Position numbers and translations under genes: made by a program. 64,000 nt of DNA from Bacteroidia bacterium. Lineage in GTDB: Bacteria; Bacteroidota; Bacteroidia; SpSt-205. Within the stretch, counting starts at the first letter, position 1. Every line of letters starts with the position of its first letter. The stretch lies in contig BPGV01000001.1 in assembly GCA_026003215.1 (NCBI GenBank), positions 1,579,729 through 1,643,728 of the forward strand, written 5' to 3'. Shown here one piece after another: positions 43,639 through 54,176 of this stretch. The notes beneath the pieces were generated by a model. That model made no database searches. It had not been told where the DNA came from and saw only the letters and a program-made list of their open reading frames with translations.

Positions 43639-46600
43639 ACGGAGAGCCCCTCATATCGGTTATCGTCTCGGCCGGGCCTGCCCGGGAGCGCGCTATTCAC
43701 TTGGAGGGGGGGCTCTTCGGCCCAGACCTTTTAGAACGGTTAGAAGCAGGGGCGCTCCCCGGCCAACGCTGGGAGGATTTCAAGCCGGCAGCCGCCAAGG
43801 GCGCAGCCCCCCGCTCCCTCATAGAAGAAATAGCCGAGGTCTATCGGGATGCGCGCGACCTGTGGCGCGTGTTTCAGCGGCGGCTGGAGCGCCTGCCCGA
43901 CGACGACCCAGCCACAAGCCTCACCCGCGAGGGGTGGATAATCCCTTTTCTGGGCTTACTGGGCTATGAGCTGCGCTATAACCCCCGCGCGTACCAGGTG
44001 GGGGAGGTGAGCTATGCTCTCTCCCACCGGGCAGGGGAAAACGAAGACGCCCCGCCCGTGCATATCGTTGGCGCTCGCCAAGCGCTCGGCCGAGTAGATC
44101 CCCGGGCGCGCCCCCCGCCTCTCCCCGCATGCCCTCTTGCAGGAGTTCCTCAACCGGTCGGACCACCTCTGGGGCCTCGTCACAAACGGCCGCATGCTGC
44201 GCCTCCTACGCAAGTCCAGCCTGCTGCGCCGCCAAGCCTACGTGGAGTTTGACCTCGCAGCTCTCTTTGAGGCCGAAGGCGACGCCCACTTTGGCGACTT
44301 CGTCCTACTTTATCGGCTCCTCCATCGCACCCGCCTCCCCCAAGGCACCGCAGACGCCCCTACGTGTTGGCTCGAGTACTACCACCAGGAAGCCCTTCAG
44401 CAGGGCAACCGCGCCCGAGACCGCCTGCGTGCCGGCGTAGAAGAGGCCCTCAAAATACTGGCAGAGGGCTTCTTACGGGCGAACCCGGCCCTCCCCTATG
44501 AAGCCCCTAACCAAGCCTCCGCCTTGTACGCCGACCTCCTGCACCTCGTCTATCGCCTGCTCTTCCTCTTAGTAGCGGAGGAACGGCAGCTGCTGGGTGG
44601 AGATGACCTCTATCGCGAGCATTACAGTGTCAGCCGCCTGCGTCGGCTCGTAGACCGACGGGAAGCCTACACCGACCACGAGGACCTGTGGCAGTCGTTG
44701 CGCGTGCTGTGGCATCTCTTGCGGGACGCCTCGCCCCAAGCCGACGGCCAACCCCTGGCCAGCCTCCTCGGCCTCTCCGTGCTGGATGGCGCCCTCTTCG
44801 CCACTATCCCCCTCGATAACCTCACCCTCTCTAACAAAGACCTCCTCCACGCCTTTTTTCACCTCGCTTACTACTACGACGAAGAGGCTAAAACCTACCG
44901 CCGAGGTCAACTACGCGGCGCTGGATGTAGAAGAGCTCGGCTCCGTCTACGAGAGCCTGCTGGATAACCACCCGCAAATCACCGAGGGCCCTGGCGGTCC
45001 CACCTTCCGCTTCACGGCGGGGACGCAGCGTAAGACTACGGGCTCTTACTATACGCCACCGGAGCTGGTGCAGGAGCTCATAAAAAGCGCCTTGGAGCCC
45101 GTCCTCCAAGAAAGGCTACGGCAAGTAAGCGACCCGGCAAAACAGCAGGAGGCCCTGCTCTCTATCCGGGTGCTGGACCCCGCTTGCGGCTCCGGCCACT
45201 TCTTGCTTGCTGCTGCCCGACGGCTGGCCAAAGAGCTGGCCCGCCTCCAAACCGGCGAAGACGAACCCTCCCCCGAAGCCCAGCGCGAAGCCGTACGCAC
45301 GGTCATCGCCCACTGCATCTACGGCGTGGACAAAAATCCCCTGGCCGTAGAACTGTGCAAAGTAGCCCTGTGGATTGAAAGCCATCTCCCCGGCAAGCCC
45401 CTCACTTTCTTAGACCACCGCATCCGCTGCGGCGACTCGCTGGTGGGTATAACCCATCCCCAAGTCCTGGGTGACGGCGTCCCCGACGAAGCTTTCGAGC
45501 CGGTCGCCGGCGACGACAAAGCTACCGCCCGCACCCTCAAGCAGCGCAACACCGCAGAGCGTTCCGGACAACGCGGCCTCTTTGACCCTGTGCTTGATAC
45601 CCCCTTGCGCCAGTCTGCCCTTGAAGTCCTGGCCCTCAATGCTATCGGGGACGACACCGTGGAAGCCATCACCGAAAAAGCCAGTCGCTACCGGGACCTT
45701 CGCTGCTTGCTGTCGGATATGCGTCAGGCCTGCAATCTGTGGACCGCTGCCTTCTTTCAGCAAGTAGGGAAGGGCAGCCAGGAGGTAGAACAGGCGATTA
45801 CCACGGATGTGGTCTGGCGGGCCTTGGCGGGCCAGCCCCTCCACGGACAGGTCGTCGACCAAGCCGAAGCCCTCGCCCACCAGCTCCACTTCTTCCACTG
45901 GCCCTTGGAGTTCCTCGACGTCTTTGCCGAAGGCGGCTTCGATGTGGTGCTCGGTAACCCCCCCTTCATGGGCGGGCTAAAAATCGGTGGAGCCCTTGGA
46001 TGGCCTTATCGTCGCTGGCTGGAGTATGCCTACGCCCCTTTCAAGGGGACCGCTGACCTCTGCGCTGCCTTCTACCGACGGGCTTTTAGCCTGTTGAAGC
46101 CAGGCGGGCGGCTCGGCATGGTCGCCACCAACACCATCGGCCAAGGCGACACACGCGAAAGCGGACTCGCCGTAATCCTCCAAGCAGGCGGTATCATCAC
46201 CTTCGCCCGTCGCTTCATCAAGTGGCCAGGCGTCGCCAGCGTAGAAGTCAACCTCGTCGCTGTGATGAAAAAGCCCAGCGAGCAGCCCCCAAGCAAAAGC
46301 CCTACCCACACCGCTAAGACCACGGGGCTATCCGACGCCCCACAAAGTGCCCTCCTTGACGGCCGCCTGGTTCCTTTTATCTCCTCTCGCCTGGATGACC
46401 AGCCGGAAACCGAACCCAAACGCCTCCGACTAAACGAAGGCAAGGCGTTTGTAGGGGATACCGTGGTAGGCATCGGCTTCGTGTTGGAGCCGGCGGAAGC
46501 CGAGGCGCTCTTAGCCAAGGACCCGCGCAACGCCGACTGCCTTTTCCCCTACCTCAACGGCGAGGACCTCAATAGCCACCCCGAACAAAAGCCCTCGCGG

Positions 46601-47411
46601 TGGGTAATCTGCTTCCACGACTGGCCATTGGAACGGGCTCAGCGGTACCCAGACCTCCTGCGCATCGTGGAAAAGCGTGTGAAACCCCAACGCATGGCAC
46701 TTCCACCGCATAATCCTACCAATCGAAAGCGGCGCGAATATTGGTGGCAGTTTGGAATCGTTGCGCAAAGCATGCGGCAAGCTATCGCGCCCCTGCACCG
46801 GGTGCTGGTGCGAGCCCTGACAAGCGAAATGCACATAATGACATTCGTGCCGAAAGGCTGGATTTACTCGCACGCCGTTGGCGTTTTTGCCTTTGACGAC
46901 GACTATCACTTTGCCCTGCTGCAGTCGGTCGTGCATGAGGTGTGGGTCTGGCGTCAGGCTTCAAGCCTTGGATCGAGCAATCGCTACACCCCGACAGACT
47001 GTTTTGATACTTTTCCGTTTCCGTTGGAGGAGTATCGGCGGATGGTGGGTGGGGGGGTGGTGTGTGGAGGCTTTGCCGGAGCCGTTTCAGCGAGCCGCGC
47101 AGGTAGGTGCGGCGTACCATGAGCACCGCCGGCAGGTTATGCTCCGCCGTCAGCTCGGCCTGACCAAGACCTACAACCTCTTCCACGACCCGACCTGCCA
47201 AGAGGAGGATATCCAGCGCCTGCGGGCCTTACACGCCGAGATGGACCGCGCCGTGCTCGCCTGTTACGGCTGGGACGACTTAGACTTACAACACGACTTT
47301 TACCGAAACGACCGCGGGCAAGCGCGTTTCATGCCCTCCGACACCGCACGAAGAGAGCTACTTTTCCGACTAATGGCTCTGAATGAAGAGCTATCCAAGA
47401 AGGGAAACTGA
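43635..47411 (+). CDS. Eco57I-type DNA methyltransferase (DrmMI-like), three apparent +1 frameshifts
   Basis: Four frames in succession (43635-44252, 44137-44967, 44786-47122, 46878-47411) read as one protein of about 1257 residues once one base is removed at each of C6 44111-44116, A4 44890-44893 and G7 47051-47057. Joined junctions are natural: RLSPHALLQEFLNRSDHLWG, EEAKPTAEVNYAALDVEELG, and RRMVGGGWCVEALPEPFQ. Motif I is VLDPACGSGHFLLAAARRLA and motif IV is LGNPPFMGG (N6-adenine type). The C-terminus (YHEHRRQVMLRRQLGLTKTY, LHAEMDRAVLACYGWDDLDL) is typical of this family. In class 1 DISARM, DrmMI methylates host DNA. As written the protein would be badly truncated. Confidence 0.75.
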
Positions 47412-48298
47412 TGCAAGGCGATCTTTTCGGGTATACCCAGCGTCGAAAAGCCCATTTTCTTATCTACCACGATGAAAGCGAACCGGCGCCTAACAAGGGG
47501 TGGCTGCTCATAGGGCTTTTGTTTGTGAGGTCAGACACAGCAGAGTCAGTGCGAGCGGCTCTCAAGTGGTATCGCAATCAAGAAAAGTACTACGGTGAAA
47601 TTCATTTTTCTGACCTACCCAAAAGTTTCGAGGGGCCTTTTGGTAAGAAGGCTCGGGTAGCTCGGCGATGGATGCGGGCGTACCAAGAGGGCTTATGTGA
47701 AAACGCTTTTTTTACTTGTTTAGCAGTCAATCGTACAAGTCCACGCTTTGAGCATAAGCGATTTGAGGAAGAATATCACGCTTATAACCGTTTTACAGCT
47801 ATGGCTATCAAGGCAGGTATTTCTTATTTTCTTGCCCCCCTTGGGTATCATGAGCTTGAATTGACCGTCTTTTCGGATGAAAAGGAACGTAAATCTCGTC
47901 CCGACCAGAATATGGTGGACAATTTTGAGGATTACTTGGTTTATCGTGTGGAATTGGACACCTTTCTCCGGCAAGTGCTGGACCCGCATTATCCGACGGT
48001 AGCGATGAAGCCGGTACAAACTATCAACTCGGCCAAAGATGACCTACTTCAATTGACCGATCTTCTCTTAGGGGCAACCCAGGTGGCGCTATCAGGCAAA
48101 TCGCAACGACTTGTCAAGAGAGAATTGGGAAGTATGGTGGTTTCGTGGTACCTGGACTTGAAGAAACGACCTTCGGAGCAGGCATACAAGATGCATCGTA
48201 AGTTTAACCTATGGGGCTTTCCGGATGAGGAAGGTAGGCCTTTTTCTAACTTTGCCATGGCCCTTCCCCCCTGTTCTGGGCAGCTGGAGCTTTTCTAA
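47411..48298 (+). CDS. DUF3800 protein (module B)
   Basis: 295 residues. The N-terminus FLIYHDESEPAPNKGWLLIG is the DES motif of DUF3800, and LLQLTDLLLGATQVAL is the conserved DxxxG-like C-terminal block. DUF3800 has an RNase H-like fold and unproved nuclease activity, and is frequent next to mobile or defence genes. The start codon overlaps the methylase stop (TGATG), implying translational coupling. The sequence is more AT-rich than its neighbours. About 220 non-coding bases follow; they contain a short imperfect direct repeat (GTTTGGCGAGTT / GTTTTGGCGAGTT). Confidence 0.8.
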   Translation: MQGDLFGYTQRRKAHFLIYHDESEPAPNKGWLLIGLLFVRSDTAESVRAALKWYRNQEKYYGEIHFSDLPKSFEGPFGKKARVARRWMRAYQEGLCENAFFTCLAVNRTSPRFEHKRFEEEYHAYNRFTAMAIKAGISYFLAPLGYHELELTVFSDEKERKSRPDQNMVDNFEDYLVYRVELDTFLRQVLDPHYPTVAMKPVQTINSAKDDLLQLTDLLLGATQVALSGKSQRLVKRELGSMVVSWYLDLKKRPSEQAYKMHRKFNLWGFPDEEGRPFSNFAMALPPCSGQLELF

Positions 48299-48521
48299 GC
48301 TGGACTTCCTCCCCGAGCCCTGCCAAAACTCTGCCCGTTTGGCGAGTTACGCACAAAGTCGTAACTTGCGCAATATGCAAGATAGGCAGGCAGAGCTCCG
48401 CCGTTTTGGCGAGTTGTACGCCCGACGCATGGTTTGGTGGTCTGAAGGCCCTGTCCGATGCGGCTGTTTAGGGAAACCGACGACGAGGGCAGGTAGCCGT
48501 AAGTTTTGAGGGAGGCCCCTT

Positions 48522-48794
48522 ATGGCGGTACGAGTGGACATACGAGAGTTCAAAGCCCACTTAGAGGCCTATCTGCGGCGGGTAAAGGCCGGGGAGGTAG
48601 TGGAGATGGTAGAGCGGGGAAAGCTTATCGGTCGCCTTATCCCAGAGGGGAAGTCTGTGGCGGAGCGGCTGCAGGCGATGGCCCAGAAGGGGTGGGTGGT
48701 GCTCCCCCGCGAAAAGTTCCGGCCCTGTAAGCCAGTGGCGCAAGTAAAGGGCCGGAAGACCGTAGCCGAGCTGCTGGTGAAAGACCGACGGTGA
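48522..48794 (+). CDS. Phd/YefM-family antitoxin without a visible toxin
   Basis: 90 residues. MAVRVDIREFKAHLEAYLRR ... GEVVEMVERGKLIGRLIPEG is the prevent-host-death fold that binds DNA and neutralises a partner toxin, usually a VapC-type PIN protein encoded directly downstream. Here 215 non-coding bases follow, then the large helicase. The toxin is either lost or never present, so this may be a free-standing regulator of the helicase gene. Confidence 0.7.
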   Translation: MAVRVDIREFKAHLEAYLRRVKAGEVVEMVERGKLIGRLIPEGKSVAERLQAMAQKGWVVLPREKFRPCKPVAQVKGRKTVAELLVKDRR

Positions 48795-48987
48795 CGCTCT
48801 CCCGCTCAACCGGGATGGGAAGAAGCCCAGCCCCCCCAAAGTAGCGAAGCCGAGCAGGGTAGGGGCAGCTTCGCGGGGGAGATAGGCCGACTACCCAAAA
48901 GCCCTGGGCTGTCGGTGGGCGCCACACTCGGCGCAGGGCGAGCAGGTATACCGGGTAGCTTGCCTCTCCGCAGCGCCGCAGAAATGC

Positions 48988-48995
48988 TACATTTG
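48988..48995 (+). promoter_or_regulatory. TAnnTTTG -7 element of the helicase-DUF1998 gene
   Basis: TACATTTG, 14 bases before ATG 49010. Exact consensus; the longer spacing leaves room for a short leader. Confidence 0.55.
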
Positions 48996-49009
48996 GCAAA
49001 GTTCCTCCT

Positions 49010-52000
49010 ATGAGCATTGTTGAGCTTCAGCAGCGGGTGATAGCGGAGTACAGCCGCTTCGTTTCTTCGTTTGTGCAGGTAGCGGATGAACGGCTGCGGG
49101 CGTTTGTGGAGGATAGGCTTCATCGGCAGCAGGATTTGTGGCCGGAGCCGCTCGTGCAGCTTTCCCCCGCCTACCAACGCGAGGCTACTGTCGCCGAGCT
49201 TGCCCAACGCGGAATCCTCCATCCCGAAACAGCCCGCATCTTTTGTCGGCCGGACGGCACCAGCTACCGCCTCTACCGCCACCAAGTAGAAGCCCTCCAA
49301 CACGCCTGCGCCGGCCAAAGCTTCGTCCTGACGTCCGGCACAGGGTCCGGAAAGTCCTTTGCCTACTTCATCCCGATTGTGGATGCTATTGTACGGGAGC
49401 CGACGAGTCAAGGCCTGCGAGCGCTCATCGTCTATCCCATGAACGCCCTGGTCAACTCCCAAGAGCAGGCCCTGCGCGAGCTGAAGAACTCGTATGAGCA
49501 GCGCTGGGGACGTCCCTTTCCGGTGCGGTTTGCGCGCTACACGGGCGACACCCCCAACGACGAACGCGAAGCTTTCCGCCGGGACCCGCCCCACCTCCTC
49601 TTGACCAACTACGTAATAGCCGAGCTGATGCTTGTTCGCCCTGAAGACCGCGTGCTGCTCCAAGGTGCGTCTGGGCTGCCGTTTTTCTTGGTCTTTGATG
49701 AGTTGCATACGTATCGGGGTCGGCAGGGGGCAGATGTGGCGATGCTGGTGCGACGGCTGCGCGTGCGGCTTGGCCAGCGGCCCATCGTGCATATCGGCAC
49801 CAGTGCGACGCTCGTAGCCCACCCAAACGCCACACCCCAGGAACGGCGCCAAGTAGTGGCTGACTTTGCGAGTCGCTTCTTTGGGGCCGAGATTACGCCT
49901 GCGCAGGTGGTGGAGGAGACCCTTCAGCCTGCGACGGAAGGGGGACCCCCCACCCCAGCGGAGCTGCGCCAGGCCTTTGGGCAGCCGCTCCCAGAGACCG
50001 TGGATGAGCTAAGGCGGCATCCCCTGGCGCGGTGGCTGGAATACGCTGTGGGGATTGAGCCTGAGCCGGACGGTAGGTACCGACGACGCCTCCCCCGCAC
50101 CCTCTCCGACCTCGCCCAAGAACTGGCCCAGCTGCTGAACGAGCCCAAAGAACACTGCCGCACCGAACTGGAAAAGCTCCTCACCCGCGCAGCCGCCCTA
50201 AGCCACACTACCCAAGAACCCCTCTTTGCCTTCAAGCTCCATCAGTTTATCTCCCAGAGCCGACCCGTCTATGCGACCCTCGAACCCCCAGACCAACGAA
50301 ACTTCTCCGCAGAAGGAGGACTCGAGCCCGAGCGTCCCTTTTATCCGCTGCGCTTCTGCCGCCACTGCGGACAAGAATACTACCGCGTCGTGCGCGATGC
50401 GGTCAAGCAGCGCTTCTTACCCTATACCGAGGAAAGCGACTTTTCCGAGGACGAAGGCGAAGGCGGTTACCTGACCTTCGCGGATTGGGACAAAGACCGA
50501 CTGCCCGAGGAGTGGTACGACGCCAACGGCCGCCTTTCCTCTACCTGGAAAGACCGAGTGCCGCAGCCCGTATGGGTAAAAGCCGACGGGAGCTTTTCGG
50601 AGACGGAGTGCGCAGGGGCCGTCCAGATGTGGTGGCAGGCGCGCAAACTCTGGCTTTGCCTGCGCTGCGGCGAATACTACACCGAACGGGAGGCCGAATA
50701 CACCAAACTGACTCCCCTCTCCGGCGAGGGGCGTTCCTCCGCTACTACGATCCTGGCTGTCTCGGTGCTGCGCCATTCCGCCCGCCTCCCTGCCGTCCGA
50801 GATAAGCTACTCACCTTCACCGACAGCCGCCAGGATGCTTCCCTCCAAGCAGGCCACTTCAACGATTTTGTGCATACAGCGGTGCTCCGTTCAGCGCTCT
50901 ATGCCGCGCTCAAGACGCATACCCAGTTACGCTCCCATGAGGTCGCAGATGCCGTCCTCCGACACATGTCCCTTACGGTGCGGGATATTGCCCAAAATCC
51001 CCACTTAGAGGAGGGTTCGCCAGGCGCCAAAGACGCATGGGATACCTTTCGGGACCTGGTCGAGTATCGGTTGTATGAGGATTTGCGGAGGGGATGGCGC
51101 GTCGTCCAGCCAAACTTAGAAGAAGTAGGGCTGCTGCGCATAGACTACGACCAGCTGGGAGACATATGTAAGCGCGACGAGCTGTGGACGGGTGTGCCAG
51201 CGTTGGAAGAGCGCTTGCCGGCCGAACGGGAAGCGGTGGTACGGGCAGTATTAGACCACTTTCGCAAGCGGCTCGCCATCGAAGCCCGCGTGCTCCAAGA
51301 AGACTTTCAGCGGCAGCTTGTGCGCCGAGCCCAAGAACAGCTGAATGAGTTTTGGGGCATAGACCCCCATACAGAACTCCTGCAAAAGGCCACCTCCTTT
51401 GTACTGCCTACCGATTCGCCCAAGGCGCTTCCGCGCTACGGCTATTTTCGGCTAAGTGAGCGGACAGCCCTCGGGCGCTACCTGAAGGGACAAATAGCGG
51501 TAGAAAACTTCGCAGTCTTTGTGGAGCGGCTTTTGGCGGTGCTGGTAAAGCAGGGCTTCCTGCGGCTCACGACCCTAAACCATGCGTGGAGGCTGTATCG
51601 GTTGGATCCGGCGCGGCTGGTGTGGGTTCTCGGAGAAGGAGAGGCTCCCCCGCCCGACCCCGTATGGAGCCGTAGAGGTCCTACCCCCCAGGCCGACAGA
51701 CCCGTCAATGTGTTTTTCCAGAGCTTTTACCGCGAGGCAGGGCAGGAACTGGCCGCCCTGGAAGCACGCGAGCATACGGCCCAGGTAGTAGCCTTAGGCG
51801 AACGGGAAAAACGGGAGCGGCGCTTTCGCTGGAGCAAGCAAGACCAACAAGACCCGGCATTGGGACGGCGCCTCCCCTATCTTGTCTGTTCGCCCACCAT
51901 GGAGTTGGGCATTGATATTGCAGACCTGGATGTGGTGCACCTGCGCAACATCCCGCCTACACCGGCCAACTACGCCCAACGCAGCGGGCGCGCCGGACGC

Positions 52001-54073
52001 CAAGGACAAGCCGGCCTGATCTTGGCGTACTGCGCCGTCGGCAGCCACCACGACCAGTACTTTTTCCATAACCGTGAAAAGATGGTTTCTGGGGCTGTGC
52101 AGGCCCCGCGGTTGGACTTAGCCAACGAGGCGCTGCTGCGTGCCCACGTGCAAGCCGAGTGGCTGGCCCAAGTAGCCCTTCCCCTCCGCCAGTCTATTCG
52201 GGAAGTGGTGGAGGTGGAGCGCTATCCAGAACTGCCCTTGTGCGAGAGCGTGAGCGCTCAGCTGCAGCTGGGCCGAGAGGCACGCGCACAACTGCTGACC
52301 CGCCTCCAAGCTATCCTCGAGCCAGATTTACCTACTCTCAAAACCGCCGGGTGGTTCAGCGAGCAGTGGTTGGAAAAAGTGATTGAAGAGGCTCCCCGCC
52401 AGTTTGACGAGGCCTTCAACCGGTGGCGAGAGCTCTACCGCAGTGCTACAAAGCAGCTTGAGCAAGCCCAAGAAGAGATACGAGCTGCGCATTCGTCAGA
52501 AGTCCAGCAGCAGGCGCGCCGCCGCCAGGAAGAAGCCCTCCGTCAGCGCAATCTCCTCCTGCAGGTAGAGGTAGCGCGCGAGGAAAGCGACTTTTATCCC
52601 TATCGGTATTTGGCCGCGGAAGGCTTCCTTCCCGGCTATAACTTCCCGTCTTTGCCGGTGCGGGCGTGGGTGCCTCGCGGCGAGGGGGAGTTCATCGCTC
52701 GGCCTCGCTCCTTAGCTATCCGCGAGTTTGCCCCGCATAATATCGTGTATCACGAGGGCGCAAAGTGGCAGGTGCAGCGGTTTCTCTTGCCGCCGGGCGG
52801 CCTGGAGCAGCGGCGCCAGCGCCTCCGCCTCTGCCATGAATGCGGCGCCTTTTCCGAAGCCCACATAGAACGCTGCCCGGTATGCAATACTCTGTTTGAT
52901 GGTGCAAATAGCTGGGTAGGTCCGCTGCTGGAGCTCCCCAACGTGCGGTTGACCCGACGCGAACGCATCACCTGCAACGAAGAAGAGCGGGCTCGCCAAG
53001 GATACAAGGTGCAAATTGCTTATCAGTTTGCTGCCACCGACTCGGGCCCCCGACTCGTGGAAGCCGATGTCTTCGTAGAAGGGGAGCCGGTATTTCGGCT
53101 CCTATATGCCCCCACGGCCATCCTCCTCTATATCAACTGGGGTTGGAAGGGCAGAAAATCCGACGGCTTTGTAATAGACCTCAGCTCAGGCGAGCTCTTC
53201 ACAGATGCCGAGGTAGAGAAAAGACTGTCCCAAAAGAAACAGGCCCCCCAGCTGCCCTCCTGGGAGCGCCTCTCCCTCTGTGTACGGGAGACGCAGAATG
53301 TGCTACTTGTGCGGCCGCTGGTCCCGGAATGGCAAAAGGACGACCGCAGGATAACCACCCTCCAGTATGCCCTCAAGCGAGGGATAGAGCATGCTTTCCA
53401 GCTGGAGGAACGGGAGTTGGCGGTGGAGCAGGTAGGGCGAGGGGAGCATCGGGCCCTCCTATTTTATGAAGCCGCCGAGGGCGGCTTAGGGGTGTTGCGC
53501 CGCCTGGTAGAAGAACCCCAGGCCTTCGCTCGCGTGGCCCAAGAAGCCTTGCACATCTGTCACTATGACGAAGCCGGCCACGACACCCATCCCACCTGCC
53601 GCCAAGCTTGCTATGAATGCCTGCTCAGCTACACCAATCAAGCAGACGCCTTCCTTTTGGATAGGCGTCTCCTGCGGGATCTGCTCCCTAAGCTGGGCAC
53701 CAGTAAGGTTCGGCTGCGCAAAGACGCCCTCAGCTACGAAGCCCATTTGGCCTATTTGCTTGAGCGTGCGCAGTCTGAGTTGGAGCGACGTTTTTTGGAG
53801 TTTCTGGCGAAGCAGGGTTGTCGGCTGCCCGATGAAGCGCAGAAGTCATTTACCGAGCCCCGTTGCATCGCAGACTTCTTTTACCAGCCGAATGTGGTGG
53901 TCTTTTGTGATGGACCGGTGCATGACCAGCCCCGCCAGCAGCAGTTGGATGACCGTTTGCGTCAGGCGCTACAGGCTCAAGGCTATCGCATAGTGGTGAT
54001 TCGGGGGGATAGCAATTTTGAGGCGCAGGTGGCCAGCTGGCCCGAGGTCTTTGGCCCCTTAGTAAGCGCCTAA
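49010..54073 (+). CDS. Giant helicase-DUF1998-nuclease fusion (module B)
   Basis: 1687 residues in one intact frame. The SF2 helicase has Walker A LTSGTGSGKSFAYFIPIV (about 104), FDELHTYRGRQGADVAML (about 229) and SPTMELGIDIADLDVVHLRN with RSGRAGRQGQ (about 960-1000). Metal-binding clusters are RHCGQEYY, LCLRCGEYY, CHECGAFSEAHIERCPVC (about 1275) and CRQACYECLLSY (about 1530), the last being the DUF1998 zinc-binding motif. Residues ~1587-1684 (LERRFLEFLAKQG, CIADFFYQPNVVVFCDGPVH, GYRIVVIRGD) look like a DUF559/Vsr-type PD-(D/E)XK nuclease. In DISARM, helicase DrmA and DUF1998 protein DrmB are separate; here both functions plus a nuclease sit in one chain. Confidence 0.8.
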   Translation: MSIVELQQRVIAEYSRFVSSFVQVADERLRAFVEDRLHRQQDLWPEPLVQLSPAYQREATVAELAQRGILHPETARIFCRPDGTSYRLYRHQVEALQHACAGQSFVLTSGTGSGKSFAYFIPIVDAIVREPTSQGLRALIVYPMNALVNSQEQALRELKNSYEQRWGRPFPVRFARYTGDTPNDEREAFRRDPPHLLLTNYVIAELMLVRPEDRVLLQGASGLPFFLVFDELHTYRGRQGADVAMLVRRLRVRLGQRPIVHIGTSATLVAHPNATPQERRQVVADFASRFFGAEITPAQVVEETLQPATEGGPPTPAELRQAFGQPLPETVDELRRHPLARWLEYAVGIEPEPDGRYRRRLPRTLSDLAQELAQLLNEPKEHCRTELEKLLTRAAALSHTTQEPLFAFKLHQFISQSRPVYATLEPPDQRNFSAEGGLEPERPFYPLRFCRHCGQEYYRVVRDAVKQRFLPYTEESDFSEDEGEGGYLTFADWDKDRLPEEWYDANGRLSSTWKDRVPQPVWVKADGSFSETECAGAVQMWWQARKLWLCLRCGEYYTEREAEYTKLTPLSGEGRSSATTILAVSVLRHSARLPAVRDKLLTFTDSRQDASLQAGHFNDFVHTAVLRSALYAALKTHTQLRSHEVADAVLRHMSLTVRDIAQNPHLEEGSPGAKDAWDTFRDLVEYRLYEDLRRGWRVVQPNLEEVGLLRIDYDQLGDICKRDELWTGVPALEERLPAEREAVVRAVLDHFRKRLAIEARVLQEDFQRQLVRRAQEQLNEFWGIDPHTELLQKATSFVLPTDSPKALPRYGYFRLSERTALGRYLKGQIAVENFAVFVERLLAVLVKQGFLRLTTLNHAWRLYRLDPARLVWVLGEGEAPPPDPVWSRRGPTPQADRPVNVFFQSFYREAGQELAALEAREHTAQVVALGEREKRERRFRWSKQDQQDPALGRRLPYLVCSPTMELGIDIADLDVVHLRNIPPTPANYAQRSGRAGRQGQAGLILAYCAVGSHHDQYFFHNREKMVSGAVQAPRLDLANEALLRAHVQAEWLAQVALPLRQSIREVVEVERYPELPLCESVSAQLQLGREARAQLLTRLQAILEPDLPTLKTAGWFSEQWLEKVIEEAPRQFDEAFNRWRELYRSATKQLEQAQEEIRAAHSSEVQQQARRRQEEALRQRNLLLQVEVAREESDFYPYRYLAAEGFLPGYNFPSLPVRAWVPRGEGEFIARPRSLAIREFAPHNIVYHEGAKWQVQRFLLPPGGLEQRRQRLRLCHECGAFSEAHIERCPVCNTLFDGANSWVGPLLELPNVRLTRRERITCNEEERARQGYKVQIAYQFAATDSGPRLVEADVFVEGEPVFRLLYAPTAILLYINWGWKGRKSDGFVIDLSSGELFTDAEVEKRLSQKKQAPQLPSWERLSLCVRETQNVLLVRPLVPEWQKDDRRITTLQYALKRGIEHAFQLEERELAVEQVGRGEHRALLFYEAAEGGLGVLRRLVEEPQAFARVAQEALHICHYDEAGHDTHPTCRQACYECLLSYTNQADAFLLDRRLLRDLLPKLGTSKVRLRKDALSYEAHLAYLLERAQSELERRFLEFLAKQGCRLPDEAQKSFTEPRCIADFFYQPNVVVFCDGPVHDQPRQQQLDDRLRQALQAQGYRIVVIRGDSNFEAQVASWPEVFGPLVSA

Positions 54074-54148
54074 GGGAGCAAAACCTAACCTGCTGTAACG
54101 CCAGCACGCTTCTTTGCCTAAGCTGGAAAGAGGCTTAGCGGCTTGGCG

Positions 54149-54156
54149 TACCTTTG
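54149..54156 (+). promoter_or_regulatory. TACCTTTG -7 element upstream of cas3
   Basis: Exact TAnnTTTG, 20 bases before ATG 54177. It suggests that the second cas block (cas3-cas1-cas4) is transcribed on its own. Confidence 0.5.
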
Positions 54157-54176
54157 TAAACGACCGAGACTTCCCG

